Shown here: piece by piece, positions 1-7,268 of the stretch
How positions within the stretch are numbered: position 1 is the first letter of the stretch
Layout of the letters: every line of letters starts with the position of its first letter
NCBI GenBank assembly: GCA_020430865.1
Contig: JAGQIY010000081.1
Coordinates: forward strand, 1-10,036
DNA from: Myxococcales bacterium
GTDB taxonomy: Bacteria; Myxococcota; Polyangia; Polyangiales; Polyangiaceae
Direction: 5' to 3'
Length of the DNA stretch: 10,036 nt
The notes under the pieces: generated by a model
What the model was told of the DNA's origin: nothing
What the model saw: the letters and a program-made list of their open reading frames with translations, nothing else
The model's database searches: none
Program-made: the position numbers and the translations under genes

Positions 1-362
1 ATCACGGCGCTCAACTCGAACAGCGCCGCGCTCGGTTGAGGCTCCAGGGTCTCCCCATCCTCGGCCTGGAAGAAACAACTCTGCCGACCCGTGTGGCAGC
101 TGGGACCCACTGGATCGACGAGGGCGAGCAAGGTGTCCCCGTCACAGTCAGCGCTCAGGCTGTGCAGCTTGAGGTGATTGCCTGACGTTTCCCCCTTCAC
201 CCAGAGCGCCTGACGGGAACGGCTGAAGAACGTCACCAGGCCTGAGTCCAGCGTCTGGTGCAGCGCCTCCTGGTTCATCCAGGCCAGCATACGGACCTGG
301 CCCGTGATGCGGTCCTGCACCACCACCGGCACTAGGCCGCGCTCGTCGAACTGGAGCTTCAT
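1..362 (-). CDS. hisI: Phosphoribosyl-AMP cyclohydrolase, 3' end off the window
   Basis: Opens the purine ring of phosphoribosyl-AMP in the third step of histidine biosynthesis, in the cytoplasm. 120 residues are visible from the ATG at 360-362; the gene runs off the left edge. The family's metal sites are intact: D72-C73-D74-G-D76, where the aspartates bind Mg and the cysteine binds Zn, followed by the Zn cysteines C89 and C96 in a CHTGRQSC stretch. The N terminus carries the usual VxDxxTGxVxMLAWMN-like block (residues about 15-30). Stand-alone HisI proteins are about 110-140 aa, so little may be missing, but a fusion to HisE beyond the edge cannot be excluded. An ATG 19 bp further upstream is out of frame, so this start is favoured, although no good ribosome-binding site sits right before it. 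It is divergent from the cytochrome gene and has no functional link to it that I can see. Confidence 0.95.
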   Translation of the reverse strand, partial: MKLQFDERGLVPVVVQDRITGQVRMLAWMNQEALHQTLDSGLVTFFSRSRQALWVKGETSGNHLKLHSLSADCDGDTLLALVDPVGPSCHTGRQSCFFQAEDGETLEPQPSAALFELSAV

Positions 363-391
363 CGCGCGTGCACCCTAGCATCCTCCTCACC

Positions 392-409
392 CCTCACGAG
401 CGCGTGAGG
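392..409. promoter_or_regulatory. Perfect inverted repeat in the divergent gap
   Basis: CCTCACG (392-398) and CGTGAGG (403-409) form a perfect 7-bp inverted repeat around a 4-nt centre, 30 bp upstream of the hisI start and 148 bp upstream of the sigma-54-like element. It could be an operator half-site pair or an RNA hairpin in the hisI leader. There is no T-run on either side, so it is not a terminator. Nothing else in 363-550 looks like a gene; this stretch also holds a G-run/C-run hairpin (467-471 with 477-481). Confidence 0.3.
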
Positions 410-556
410 CCACGCCGCGACGGTCTTCGATGGGCGACCTGGCGGAGGTCGATTCCCGGGGTTTGGGGGGGAGACGCCCCCAGCAGTCTTCGCGGCCGAC
501 GGGGGTGCGGCCCCTCTGAACTGGGCGAAACACCCTCAAAAATAGGTAGATTCGTG

Positions 557-573
557 TTGGCGCAGAACATGCA
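557..573 (+). promoter_or_regulatory. Candidate sigma-54 (RpoN) promoter
   Basis: The sequence TTGGCGCAGAACATGCA fits the -24/-12 consensus TTGGCAC-N5-TTGCA at all but two of the defined positions (A to G in the first block, T to A in the second). The invariant GG (559-560) and GC (571-572) have the exact required spacing. Transcription would start near 584, giving a leader of about 50 nt before the ATG at 636. Sigma-54 promoters need an enhancer-binding ATPase; none is encoded in this window. No competing sigma-70 promoter stands out. Confidence 0.5.
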
Positions 574-624
574 ACCTTCCTAGCGAAGGATTTTGGGTGG
601 CGTTGGCTCCAGGACGCTGCTCGC

Positions 625-630
625 AGGAGG
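625..630 (+). promoter_or_regulatory. Strong ribosome-binding site fixing the start at 636
   Basis: A full AGGAGG lies five bases before the ATG at 636. It rules out the longer in-frame GTG at 597, which would add 13 residues that spoil the signal peptide. Confidence 0.85.
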
Positions 631-635
631 AACCC

Positions 636-2978
636 ATGGCTCGCAGCATTCTATCCCGGACCGCTCTCCTATTCGCCCTGCCTCTGGCAGGGCTCACCGG
701 ACTCTTGGCTCCAGTTAGCTGTACGAACGAACCCGCTGAGGAGCCGACGGGCGAGACCTTCCAGAAGATCATCTACGCCGTGCGTCAGCACACGACGGTG
801 AACGGAGACAACGTCGACATCGACGTCTCTGGAGGCATGGGCCAGGTCATGGACTACCAGCGCTACAACCCCGGGGCGCGCCTGGAGATCCGCGACCTCG
901 GGACCGGCAAGACCGAGAACATCATCGAGGACAAGCGCTTCGAGAAGGCGGACGTCTCGAGCCTGGACGTGAGCTTCGACGCCACGAAGGTCGTCTTCAG
1001 CATGAAGCTGTCGGGCGACGACAACTATCACCTCTACGTCGCCGATCTGGACAAGGGCGACCAGGGTTGGAACATCCACCAGCTCACCTTTGGACCGGTC
1101 GACGACCTCAACCCCGTGTGGGTCGCTGGCGGGCGGATCGCCTTCATCACGAACCAGCCCTACACGGAGATGGGCACCCGCGCCGACGAGTACAACCACG
1201 CGCGCATCGTCTCCCAGATCGCGACCATCACGGAGGAGGGCGGTGACGCCGACCGCAAGCTCTGCTCCCAGAACCTCTCGCACACCATCACGCTGTTCGC
1301 GATGAAGTCCGGCCAGATCGCGTTCAGCCGCTGGGAGCACCTGGAGAACGTCAACGACGTCAAGCTGTTCGCCATGAATCCGGACTGCACGCAGATGGTC
1401 GCGGTGGCGGGACAGCACGACAAGTCCTTCAACAGCCTGGTCCAGGTGGTGGAGACCAACGAGCCCAACGTCTTCATCGGCGTCGGCACCGACCGCAAGG
1501 GCACCATCCAGGCGGGCGCGCTGATCAAGGTGAACGTGCAGACCGACGGTCGCCCCGATACCTTCGACGAGGACACCCCGGAGTACGACGTGTTGACGCC
1601 CAGCGTTCCGCGCGGAATGGAGCCGTCCCCTGTGGGTCGCTATCGCGCGCCTGCTGTGTTGCCTGACGGCCGCATCCTCACGTCGTGGGCAGACGGCACC
1701 GTGAATGAGATCGACGAGCTCGCTCTCACCCCCCCCGATTTCGGCATCTACATCTACAACCCCGAGACGCAACGCAACGAGCTGGTGGTCAACTACGAAG
1801 GGTCCTGGGAGCTCTACGCCAAGCCCATCGTCAAGCGTAACGAGCCCCAGGTGCGTGGGTCGATCCAGAACACTCAGGACTCCACGGTCCCGGTCGTGCT
1901 CGGATCCATCGACGTCAGCCGGACCTCGCTGTTCAGCGTGCATGGCAACCGAGTCAGCGGTGCGCAGTTCGACAACACGCCCCTGGACGAGGCGCTCAAG
2001 CAAGCCGTCAAGGTGCGCATCATCGAGGGCTTCTCCTCGGAGGCGGCGACTGGCGCTCGCATGTTCGGCCTGACGATGGCGGAAGGCGCGGCGATGCTCG
2101 GCGAAGCGACCGTCCACGAGGACGGCAGCTGGATGGCCTCGATTCCGCCTTATGTCCCGGTCCATTTGCAGGCAGTCGACGAGTTCGACATGGCCATCCG
2201 CAACCAGACGACCTGGATTCAGGGCATGCCCGGTGAAGACCGGGTCTGCGGCGGCTGCCACGAGCGCCGCACGGAAGCGAACCTCCCCGGTGAGCAGCAG
2301 CAGACGGCAGCGGCCGCCTTCGGCGCCGAGAACTTCATGAAGCCAATCGCCGAGCGAACCGAGTATCCCTGGGCCTACGCCTCGGACGCATTCAAGGGCA
2401 ACGAGATCCAGGCGCTACTCAACGAGAAGTGCACCTCCTGCCACAACGAGACCACGAACGGCAGCGGTGCCCAGGAGTTCTACACCATCACCGAGACCAA
2501 CGCGATCACGGGCGAGGTGTACGAGTCCGAGCCCATCCCGCGCATGGACCTGACGGATCGCGCGATCACGGTCACGTACGACAACGAGACGAAGGCCTGG
2601 CCGGCGTCCTACGTGTCGATCTTCTACCCCTCGGCCCTGGAGATGGAGATGGGCATGGGGGACGTCACCGTCCAGGGCAACGTGCCGCCCGCCTGGGGCT
2701 TGCCGAGCGACGCGCGCAACAGCGCGTTGATCGAGAAGCTGAACATCACCAGCTCGCTGAACCCGAGCAAGTACGCCTGGCCGCTCGGCGAGGCGTTCAG
2801 CAAGGATATCCACGGGGGAACGCGGACCCTGCACCCCGACGACGTGGGCATCGAGCTGACTCGTGAGGAGCGCATGATGCTGATCCGCGCCATCGACATG
2901 GGCGGCCAGTTCTACGCCCGACAGAACACCGGCTTCGAGCCCTTCACCAACGACCCGGTCAAGGGCAAGGAATACTGA
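636..2978 (+). CDS. Exported beta-propeller di-haem cytochrome c, hydrazine synthase alpha-subunit-like family
   Basis: A 780-aa protein with an N-terminal export signal (R3, R8, hydrophobic to about residue 25) ending at C29; the P-V-S-C box is a poor lipobox, so lipidation is uncertain. From residue 45 (IIYAVRQ) to about 400 it has TolB/PD40-like propeller strands, for example VSFDATKVVFSM and LPDGRILTSW. The middle region holds the family block KVRIIEGFSS, then GSWMASIPP...PVHLQAVD and WIQGMPGE leading into the haem motif C538-GG-C541-H542. A second CxxCH follows at C599/C602/H603. The C-terminal signature LTREERMMLIRAIDMGGQFY matches the end of HzsA-related proteins found in many non-anammox bacteria. 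Possible distal ligands are M670/M672/M674 or H726/H733. It probably acts in the periplasm or on the surface in electron transfer or oxidation of an unknown substrate. It is first in a unit with the HEAT gene 26 bp downstream. The family call is from remembered motifs; the function is inference. Confidence 0.85.
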   Translation: MARSILSRTALLFALPLAGLTGLLAPVSCTNEPAEEPTGETFQKIIYAVRQHTTVNGDNVDIDVSGGMGQVMDYQRYNPGARLEIRDLGTGKTENIIEDKRFEKADVSSLDVSFDATKVVFSMKLSGDDNYHLYVADLDKGDQGWNIHQLTFGPVDDLNPVWVAGGRIAFITNQPYTEMGTRADEYNHARIVSQIATITEEGGDADRKLCSQNLSHTITLFAMKSGQIAFSRWEHLENVNDVKLFAMNPDCTQMVAVAGQHDKSFNSLVQVVETNEPNVFIGVGTDRKGTIQAGALIKVNVQTDGRPDTFDEDTPEYDVLTPSVPRGMEPSPVGRYRAPAVLPDGRILTSWADGTVNEIDELALTPPDFGIYIYNPETQRNELVVNYEGSWELYAKPIVKRNEPQVRGSIQNTQDSTVPVVLGSIDVSRTSLFSVHGNRVSGAQFDNTPLDEALKQAVKVRIIEGFSSEAATGARMFGLTMAEGAAMLGEATVHEDGSWMASIPPYVPVHLQAVDEFDMAIRNQTTWIQGMPGEDRVCGGCHERRTEANLPGEQQQTAAAAFGAENFMKPIAERTEYPWAYASDAFKGNEIQALLNEKCTSCHNETTNGSGAQEFYTITETNAITGEVYESEPIPRMDLTDRAITVTYDNETKAWPASYVSIFYPSALEMEMGMGDVTVQGNVPPAWGLPSDARNSALIEKLNITSSLNPSKYAWPLGEAFSKDIHGGTRTLHPDDVGIELTREERMMLIRAIDMGGQFYARQNTGFEPFTNDPVKGKEY

Positions 2979-3004
2979 GACTCAAGGAATCGAGGGAAAG
3001 CGTC

Positions 3005-3928
3005 ATGAAGAGCAACATGAAGAGCAAGCTTGCCGCGGCCCTGGTTCTGGGGCTCGGTCTAACCGCAGCGCAGAGCCAGGCGGAGCCTACCGTCCAGAGC
3101 ACCCAAGCCGGGCGCTCCACCGTCTACAAGGACCTCAGCCCGTCCTCTCTGGAAGATCTGAGTTCGCCGGAACGCATCATCGCGGTGACGCGCGGAAGCA
3201 GCGGCGCCAGCGAGATCTATGGCGTGCTGGAGCAGGGCGAGAAGGTGGAGTGTATGCAGTGCGTGCCGTACGTGGCCGAGCTGTTGACTGACAAGAACCC
3301 GCGCACCCGAGAGATCAGCGCCTGGTGGCTCAGGCGCCGGGTGTTCGGGGTGTTTGGCAAGGGTGAGGTCTACAGTCAGGTCGTCGACCGCCTTCAGGAT
3401 TCGAGCCAGCCAGCGCTCCAGCGCGCGTACGCTGCGGAAGCGCTCGGGGAGTTCCTCACTCAGAGCAGCGTCAAGTTCGTCGCCAAGTCAGCGATGGAAG
3501 ACCCCGACGCCATCGTGCGTGTGGCCTCCGTGAAGGCGCTCCAGCGCCTCAACACGCAGGGCCCGAACGGCGAGGTCGGCGCCGCGATGGCTGATCCTGA
3601 CGAGGAAGTGCGGATGACGGCGCTGCGAGCGTCCACCCACATCAACGTCTTCACTGACGTCGAGATGGTGGTCGAGCGTATCGACGACGAATCCGCACGG
3701 GTACGCACTCGCGCCGCAGAGACGTTGGGCGCCATGCGGGCCACCGACGCGGTGGTCGGGCTGATCGCGCTGGCGCAGAGCGACTCGGACGCCAACGTTC
3801 GCAAGGCGGCGGTTGCGGCGCTCGGCAACATCGGAGACCAGTCAGCGCGCCCGGCGGTGGAAGCGGCGCTCAAGGACAGCGACTCGCTCGTGCGCGATGC
3901 GGCGAAGATAGCTTTGCGTTCGCTCTGA
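3005..3928 (+). CDS. Secreted HEAT-repeat protein
   Basis: A 307-aa protein with a clear signal peptide: KSK near the start, hydrophobic residues 9-22, and likely signal peptidase I cleavage after S-Q-A26. Residues 93-307 form seven HEAT/PBS-lyase-type helical repeats with a period of about 31-37 residues, starting near 93, 130, 163, 194, 225, 257 and 288. The last five share the pattern D-x-x-VR-x-x-A/S-x-x-AL. Such solenoids usually bind other proteins. C83-MQ-C86 just before the repeats is a CxxC without the following His, so it is not a c-type haem site; it could be a disulfide or metal site. A GAGGGAAAG ribosome-binding site precedes the ATG, and the gap of 26 bp to the cytochrome gene implies co-transcription. 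It may be a scaffold or assembly partner for that cytochrome (inference). A second ATG at 3017 is possible but less well placed. Confidence 0.9.
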   Translation: MKSNMKSKLAAALVLGLGLTAAQSQAEPTVQSTQAGRSTVYKDLSPSSLEDLSSPERIIAVTRGSSGASEIYGVLEQGEKVECMQCVPYVAELLTDKNPRTREISAWWLRRRVFGVFGKGEVYSQVVDRLQDSSQPALQRAYAAEALGEFLTQSSVKFVAKSAMEDPDAIVRVASVKALQRLNTQGPNGEVGAAMADPDEEVRMTALRASTHINVFTDVEMVVERIDDESARVRTRAAETLGAMRATDAVVGLIALAQSDSDANVRKAAVAALGNIGDQSARPAVEAALKDSDSLVRDAAKIALRSL

Positions 3929-3940
3929 TTCGTCAGAGCG
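3921..3940 (+). other. Hairpin with TTCG loop overlapping the stop codon
   Basis: CGCTCTGA (3921-3928) pairs perfectly with TCAGAGCG (3933-3940) around a TTCG loop; the TGA stop is inside the stem. There is no T-run, so it is not a classic terminator. It could protect the mRNA 3' end or be the first stem of the structured gap that follows. Confidence 0.5.
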
Positions 3941-3977
3941 CGCGCGGAAGGTGCAGCCGCCTTGGGCAGGTGGCTTC

Positions 3978-4121
3978 GATACTGTCGGCTTGCTCTCCTA
4001 TTGGCAGTATCAGCGTCTCTGGGTGCCGAGGTAGGGGACGACCTCGGAGGTGGCTGCCAATTGGCGGCGGACGCGCATCGGGCAAGCCCGGGTCGCGACA
4101 CACTACGGTGTTCGCGACCCG
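3978..4121 (+). other. Structured intergenic segment, possible 3' UTR or attenuator RNA
   Basis: No gene is seen here, but hairpins follow each other closely. GATACTG/CAGTATC pair at 3978-3984 with 4005-4011 and extend inward through G-U pairs. CCGAGGT/ACCTCGG pair at 4026-4032 with 4041-4047. A GCCAATTGGC palindrome lies at 4056-4065. The last element is the terminator stem. A competing stem, CGCG 4072-4075 with 4094-4097 enclosing CGGGC/GCCCG at 4079-4083 and 4086-4090, would use up the terminator's 5' arm, as an anti-terminator does. Either this is the structured 3' end of the upstream operon, or an attenuating leader for the cytochrome gene starting 41 nt after the T-run. I recognise no known riboswitch and no clear promoter within it. 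Confidence 0.35.
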
Positions 4122-4129
4122 TTTTTTTT
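4089..4129 (+). terminator. Strong intrinsic terminator
   Basis: A 10-bp perfect outer stem (4089-4098 with 4112-4121), one bulged C at 4099, four more pairs (4100-4103 with 4108-4111) and a TACG loop closed by C-G (a UNCG-class stable tetraloop in RNA) are followed by eight Ts at 4122-4129. There is no T-run in the reverse direction, so it works for plus-strand transcription. It ends the cytochrome/HEAT unit and rules out the longer in-frame start at 4050 for the next gene. Confidence 0.93.
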
Positions 4130-4169
4130 GCGCCCACGCGAGCTGACGCCGCGCCTGGGGTTTAGTGCT

Positions 4170-7100
4170 ATGTTTCACGGGATGCGGAAGGGACTTACGG
4201 CGACTTCGCTGCTCCTGGTCTTCGCCTCGGCGTTCAGTTGTAGCCGCGAGGAGAGCGAACCCACGACGACGTTCTACGATCGCAACATCGCGCCCACGCT
4301 GATCCAGAGCTGTGTGACGAGCCCGTCGGGATCTCAGTGCCACGTCACCGCCGACGATCGCGGAAACGCGCTGGGGAACCTCAGCCTGGAGAGCTACGAG
4401 GATCTCCAGCTGAGACGCGATCTGTTCATCAACTACGGCCCCTATGGCTTGCCCAACTTGCTGCTCAAGACGGTCCCCCCGTTTCAGATGCGGCTCACCA
4501 GCTGGGATAACCAGGTGGAAATTATCACCACCGATATCCCTCACGCCGGGGGCTCGATCTTCGACCGCTCGAGCTCGTCGCTCCTGGCCTTGCTGCGCTG
4601 GATCGAGCGAGGCGCTACCGAGAACAATGGTGTGCGGCAAGAAGACAAGGTGCCTCAGCTGCCCTGCTCCAACGTCCTCGGGTCCGACCCGGACTTCGAT
4701 CCGACGACTGACCCGCCGGACGCGGACTTCGCCAGCTTTCGTGACAACGTCAACGGAGTACTGGCCGACAGCTGCGCCGCCGGCAACTGCCACGGCTCAC
4801 CGCCCAACTCGCTCTACCTGACGTGTGGCGCCTCGCCAGAAGAGATCCGCTGGAACTACTTCGCCGCCAGTGGCTACGTCTCCTCGGATCCGCCTGCGAG
4901 CGAGGTCCTGCGTCGCACCCTGGCGCCAGGCCAGGGCGGGACGTATCACGAAGGCGGGACGATCTTCGAGTCGACCGACGCTCAGGGCTACCGCGACATC
5001 CTGGGGTGGGCGACAGAGAAGGGCGGACCTAGCGGCGTCCCGACCAACGCTGGCTTCCAGTTCTTCGCCAGCCGCGTGCAACCGATGCTGGCGAAGAAGG
5101 GGTGCATGATCATCGGCTGTCACTCGCCCGCGATGTTCCACGACTACCGTCTGCGCGGCGGTAGCGGCGGTCACTTCGGTCTGCCAGCCACTCGGCGCAA
5201 CTATGGGCTGACCTTGGAGCAGGTCGCGCTGGAGTCGACCACCCCGAACGCTTCACGACTGGTGCGCAAGAACCTGGATCCGAACACTCAGGACGGCATC
5301 CTGCATCGCGGCGGTGCGTTGCTGGCTTCGCAAGGAGCGGACCCGGCGACCTGCGATCTGGATGCTGCAGCCAACGGTCCCCTCGACGATCAGCCGCCCT
5401 ACTGTGTCATTGCCGCGTGGATTGCTCTGGAGAAGCAGGAGCGCTTGTCTGGCGCGTTGCCCTTGTCGGGCTTCGTGTACGTCAAGCGACCGCCGCGCAG
5501 CGGGAGAGACGCGCCTCAAGACTGGGACGACTACCAGCCTGGAGCCGACCTGATGCGGCGTGGTGCCAGCGTGGCGGCGGACGGTGTGATCAGCGTCGAC
5601 GGCAGCGAGGAGAGCCTGCTCGCCGGTTGTGGGCTCTCCGTGGCCAGCGCCGACGTGCGGAGACCACAGGTGTCCTGGGATGGTCAACGCATCGCCTTCT
5701 CCGCGCGATCTGGCGCCGATCAGGCCTTCAAGGTCTATGTGATCGACGGCACGAGCTGCGCGGTGGAGCCGACCATCGACGCCGCGCCCGTCGACGACGC
5801 GGGAAACCCAATCACCACGAACGGGGAGCTGGTACACAACTTCGACCCGACCTTCGCGCCCGACGGGCGCATCGTCTTCGCGTCTACCCGCGGAAACACC
5901 AAGAACACCAAGGTCTTCAGCTACCAGGGACCCCAGCGCACGCCTGCAGATCCCTCCAAGCTGAACGTCAACCTCTACGTCGCCGAAGACGGCAAGGTGC
6001 GACAGCTGACGTTCCTGCTCAATCAAGAGTTGCTGCCGTCGTTCATGAGCGATGGGCGTCTGATCTTCACGACCGAGAAGCGCACGCCAGGCTTCTATCA
6101 ACTCGCTGGCCGGCGTCAGAACCTGGACGGGGGCGACTACCACCCGCTCTTCGCTCAGCGCGCAACCGTGGGATTCGATCAGTTCACCGAGATCGTCGAG
6201 CTGTCGGACAAGAACCTCGCGGCGATCTTCAGCGAGAAGGGCGCGGCGCATGGCGCGGGCACGTTGGGCGTCGTCAATCGCAGCATCGGCATCGATCAGC
6301 GTTCTCAGGACGAGGCTGACTACACGCGAGACCCCAGCGCGATCGGCTACCCAGCGCCCGCGTTCTACCAGCACTCGATCCGTATCCCCGATGGTCGCGC
6401 CACGGGGCACCTGGACCAGACGGATGGTGCCTACCGTAGTCCCTCGCCGCTGCCCAACGGACGCGTGGTCATCAGCTACGCCAGCGGCGTGAGTGATCTG
6501 GGGAACTTCAGCGGCAACTTCGACATCTACGAGATCAACCCCTCGACCGGGGGACGCACGGCTCTGATCCAGGATGCTCAGGATCTGCTGTGGCCCGTTG
6601 CGATCTACGCCCGGCAGAACCGCGAGGTGTTCAAGAGTCGAGCCGACGAAGCCAATGGTTCGACCCGCGTGTTCACCGATCCCGAGCGTTCGGATCGCTC
6701 CGACATCACGGTGCTCGACTTCCCTGTGCTCTCGAGTCTGCTGTTCCAGAACACGCGAAGCGGCCGCGACCTGCCGCCCAACGGCCCGATCTCGATCTAC
6801 GAGAGCCTGCCTCCCGAGCCGGGCGTCACCAGCTTCGACCAAGGTGGGAAGTTCGTCACCAGCGATGACTTCGGTCAGGTCTACGCGCGGCGTCGCCTCG
6901 TCGGAGTGGTTCAGCCTCTGCAGGACGGTTCCGCGCGAGTCCAGATCCCAGGGGGCGTGCCCATCGTCCTGGCACCCCAGATCGCGCTGGCTGGTGATAG
7001 CGAGCCTCGCATGCATTTCCAGCGCGAGGAGATGCAGTTCTATCCAGGGGAATGGGTGAAGCAGAGCTTCCAACGCCAGTTCTTCAACGGCCTGTGTGGC

Positions 7101-7250
7101 GGGTGTCACGGATCGGTGAGTGGTCTCGAGAAGCAGGTGGCGCTCAACCCCGACATCCTCACCTCCGCTTCAGCGGTGTCTGCGCGAGACCACGAACCCA
7201 GCAAGGTGTTGCAGCCAGGCGGGGACTTCATCGGACCTCCGTTCGACTGA
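4170..7250 (+). CDS. Large multi-haem-motif beta-propeller lipoprotein, hydrazine synthase alpha-subunit-like
   Basis: 1026 aa from the ATG at 4170 (GGGG nine bases upstream); an ATG at 4182 is nearly as good. A signal peptide ends at the A-F-S-C24 lipobox. Residues 35-430 hold three cytochrome-like modules, each opening with an atypical haem motif and closing with an H-x-GG site and a Trp-containing helix: C48-X8-C57-H58 with H125; C202-X4-C207-H208 with H260; C312-X4-C317-H318 with H379. The start, YDRNIAPTL, resembles PSCyt1-type planctomycete cytochromes. A propeller runs from F435-VYVKR (matching the start of the core in the 780-aa protein) with strands such as VSWDGQRIAFSAR, FAPDGRIVFAS and MSDGRLIFTT. 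Then come the middle domain and a canonical C976-GG-C979-H980. It ends 46 residues later and lacks the second C-terminal haem of its paralogue. Likely periplasmic-face or surface electron transfer; substrate unknown. Confidence 0.85.
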   Translation: MFHGMRKGLTATSLLLVFASAFSCSREESEPTTTFYDRNIAPTLIQSCVTSPSGSQCHVTADDRGNALGNLSLESYEDLQLRRDLFINYGPYGLPNLLLKTVPPFQMRLTSWDNQVEIITTDIPHAGGSIFDRSSSSLLALLRWIERGATENNGVRQEDKVPQLPCSNVLGSDPDFDPTTDPPDADFASFRDNVNGVLADSCAAGNCHGSPPNSLYLTCGASPEEIRWNYFAASGYVSSDPPASEVLRRTLAPGQGGTYHEGGTIFESTDAQGYRDILGWATEKGGPSGVPTNAGFQFFASRVQPMLAKKGCMIIGCHSPAMFHDYRLRGGSGGHFGLPATRRNYGLTLEQVALESTTPNASRLVRKNLDPNTQDGILHRGGALLASQGADPATCDLDAAANGPLDDQPPYCVIAAWIALEKQERLSGALPLSGFVYVKRPPRSGRDAPQDWDDYQPGADLMRRGASVAADGVISVDGSEESLLAGCGLSVASADVRRPQVSWDGQRIAFSARSGADQAFKVYVIDGTSCAVEPTIDAAPVDDAGNPITTNGELVHNFDPTFAPDGRIVFASTRGNTKNTKVFSYQGPQRTPADPSKLNVNLYVAEDGKVRQLTFLLNQELLPSFMSDGRLIFTTEKRTPGFYQLAGRRQNLDGGDYHPLFAQRATVGFDQFTEIVELSDKNLAAIFSEKGAAHGAGTLGVVNRSIGIDQRSQDEADYTRDPSAIGYPAPAFYQHSIRIPDGRATGHLDQTDGAYRSPSPLPNGRVVISYASGVSDLGNFSGNFDIYEINPSTGGRTALIQDAQDLLWPVAIYARQNREVFKSRADEANGSTRVFTDPERSDRSDITVLDFPVLSSLLFQNTRSGRDLPPNGPISIYESLPPEPGVTSFDQGGKFVTSDDFGQVYARRRLVGVVQPLQDGSARVQIPGGVPIVLAPQIALAGDSEPRMHFQREEMQFYPGEWVKQSFQRQFFNGLCGGCHGSVSGLEKQVALNPDILTSASAVSARDHEPSKVLQPGGDFIGPPFD

Positions 7251-7268
7251 CGGCGGTTCAGAAACTCA

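Noticed and set aside
462..481. Possible G-quadruplex in the G-run before 481
   Set aside because: Only two clear G-runs are present, so a standard four-run quadruplex is not supported; a short G/C hairpin explains it.
368..583. 71-codon plus-strand frame in the hisI/cytochrome gap
   Set aside because: Arg/Pro/Gly-rich with no ribosome-binding site; it overlaps the sigma-54-like promoter.
669..2261. 530-codon open frame on the minus strand inside the 780-aa cytochrome gene
   Set aside because: It is Val/Asp/Leu/Arg-rich with no domain pattern, lies fully antisense to a well-supported gene, and is explained by high GC in third codon positions.
4061..4077. Second sigma-54-like match (TTGGC with GC at correct spacing)
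   Set aside because: It is otherwise poor and GC-rich by chance, and a start would fall at the terminator stem.
3933..4793. 286-codon minus-strand frame crossing the terminator and the start of the large lipoprotein gene
   Set aside because: It has no family pattern, overlaps a clear signal peptide and haem motif on the other strand, and runs through the terminator hairpin.
5253..7109. 618-codon open frame on the minus strand inside the large lipoprotein gene
   Set aside because: Same composition artefact as the other antisense frames; no recognisable motif or ribosome-binding site.
636..7250. Reading the region as hydrazine synthase or an anammox cluster
   Set aside because: Only the alpha-like architecture is present; no beta or gamma subunits or hydrazine dehydrogenase are seen, and this family is widespread in non-anammox bacteria.
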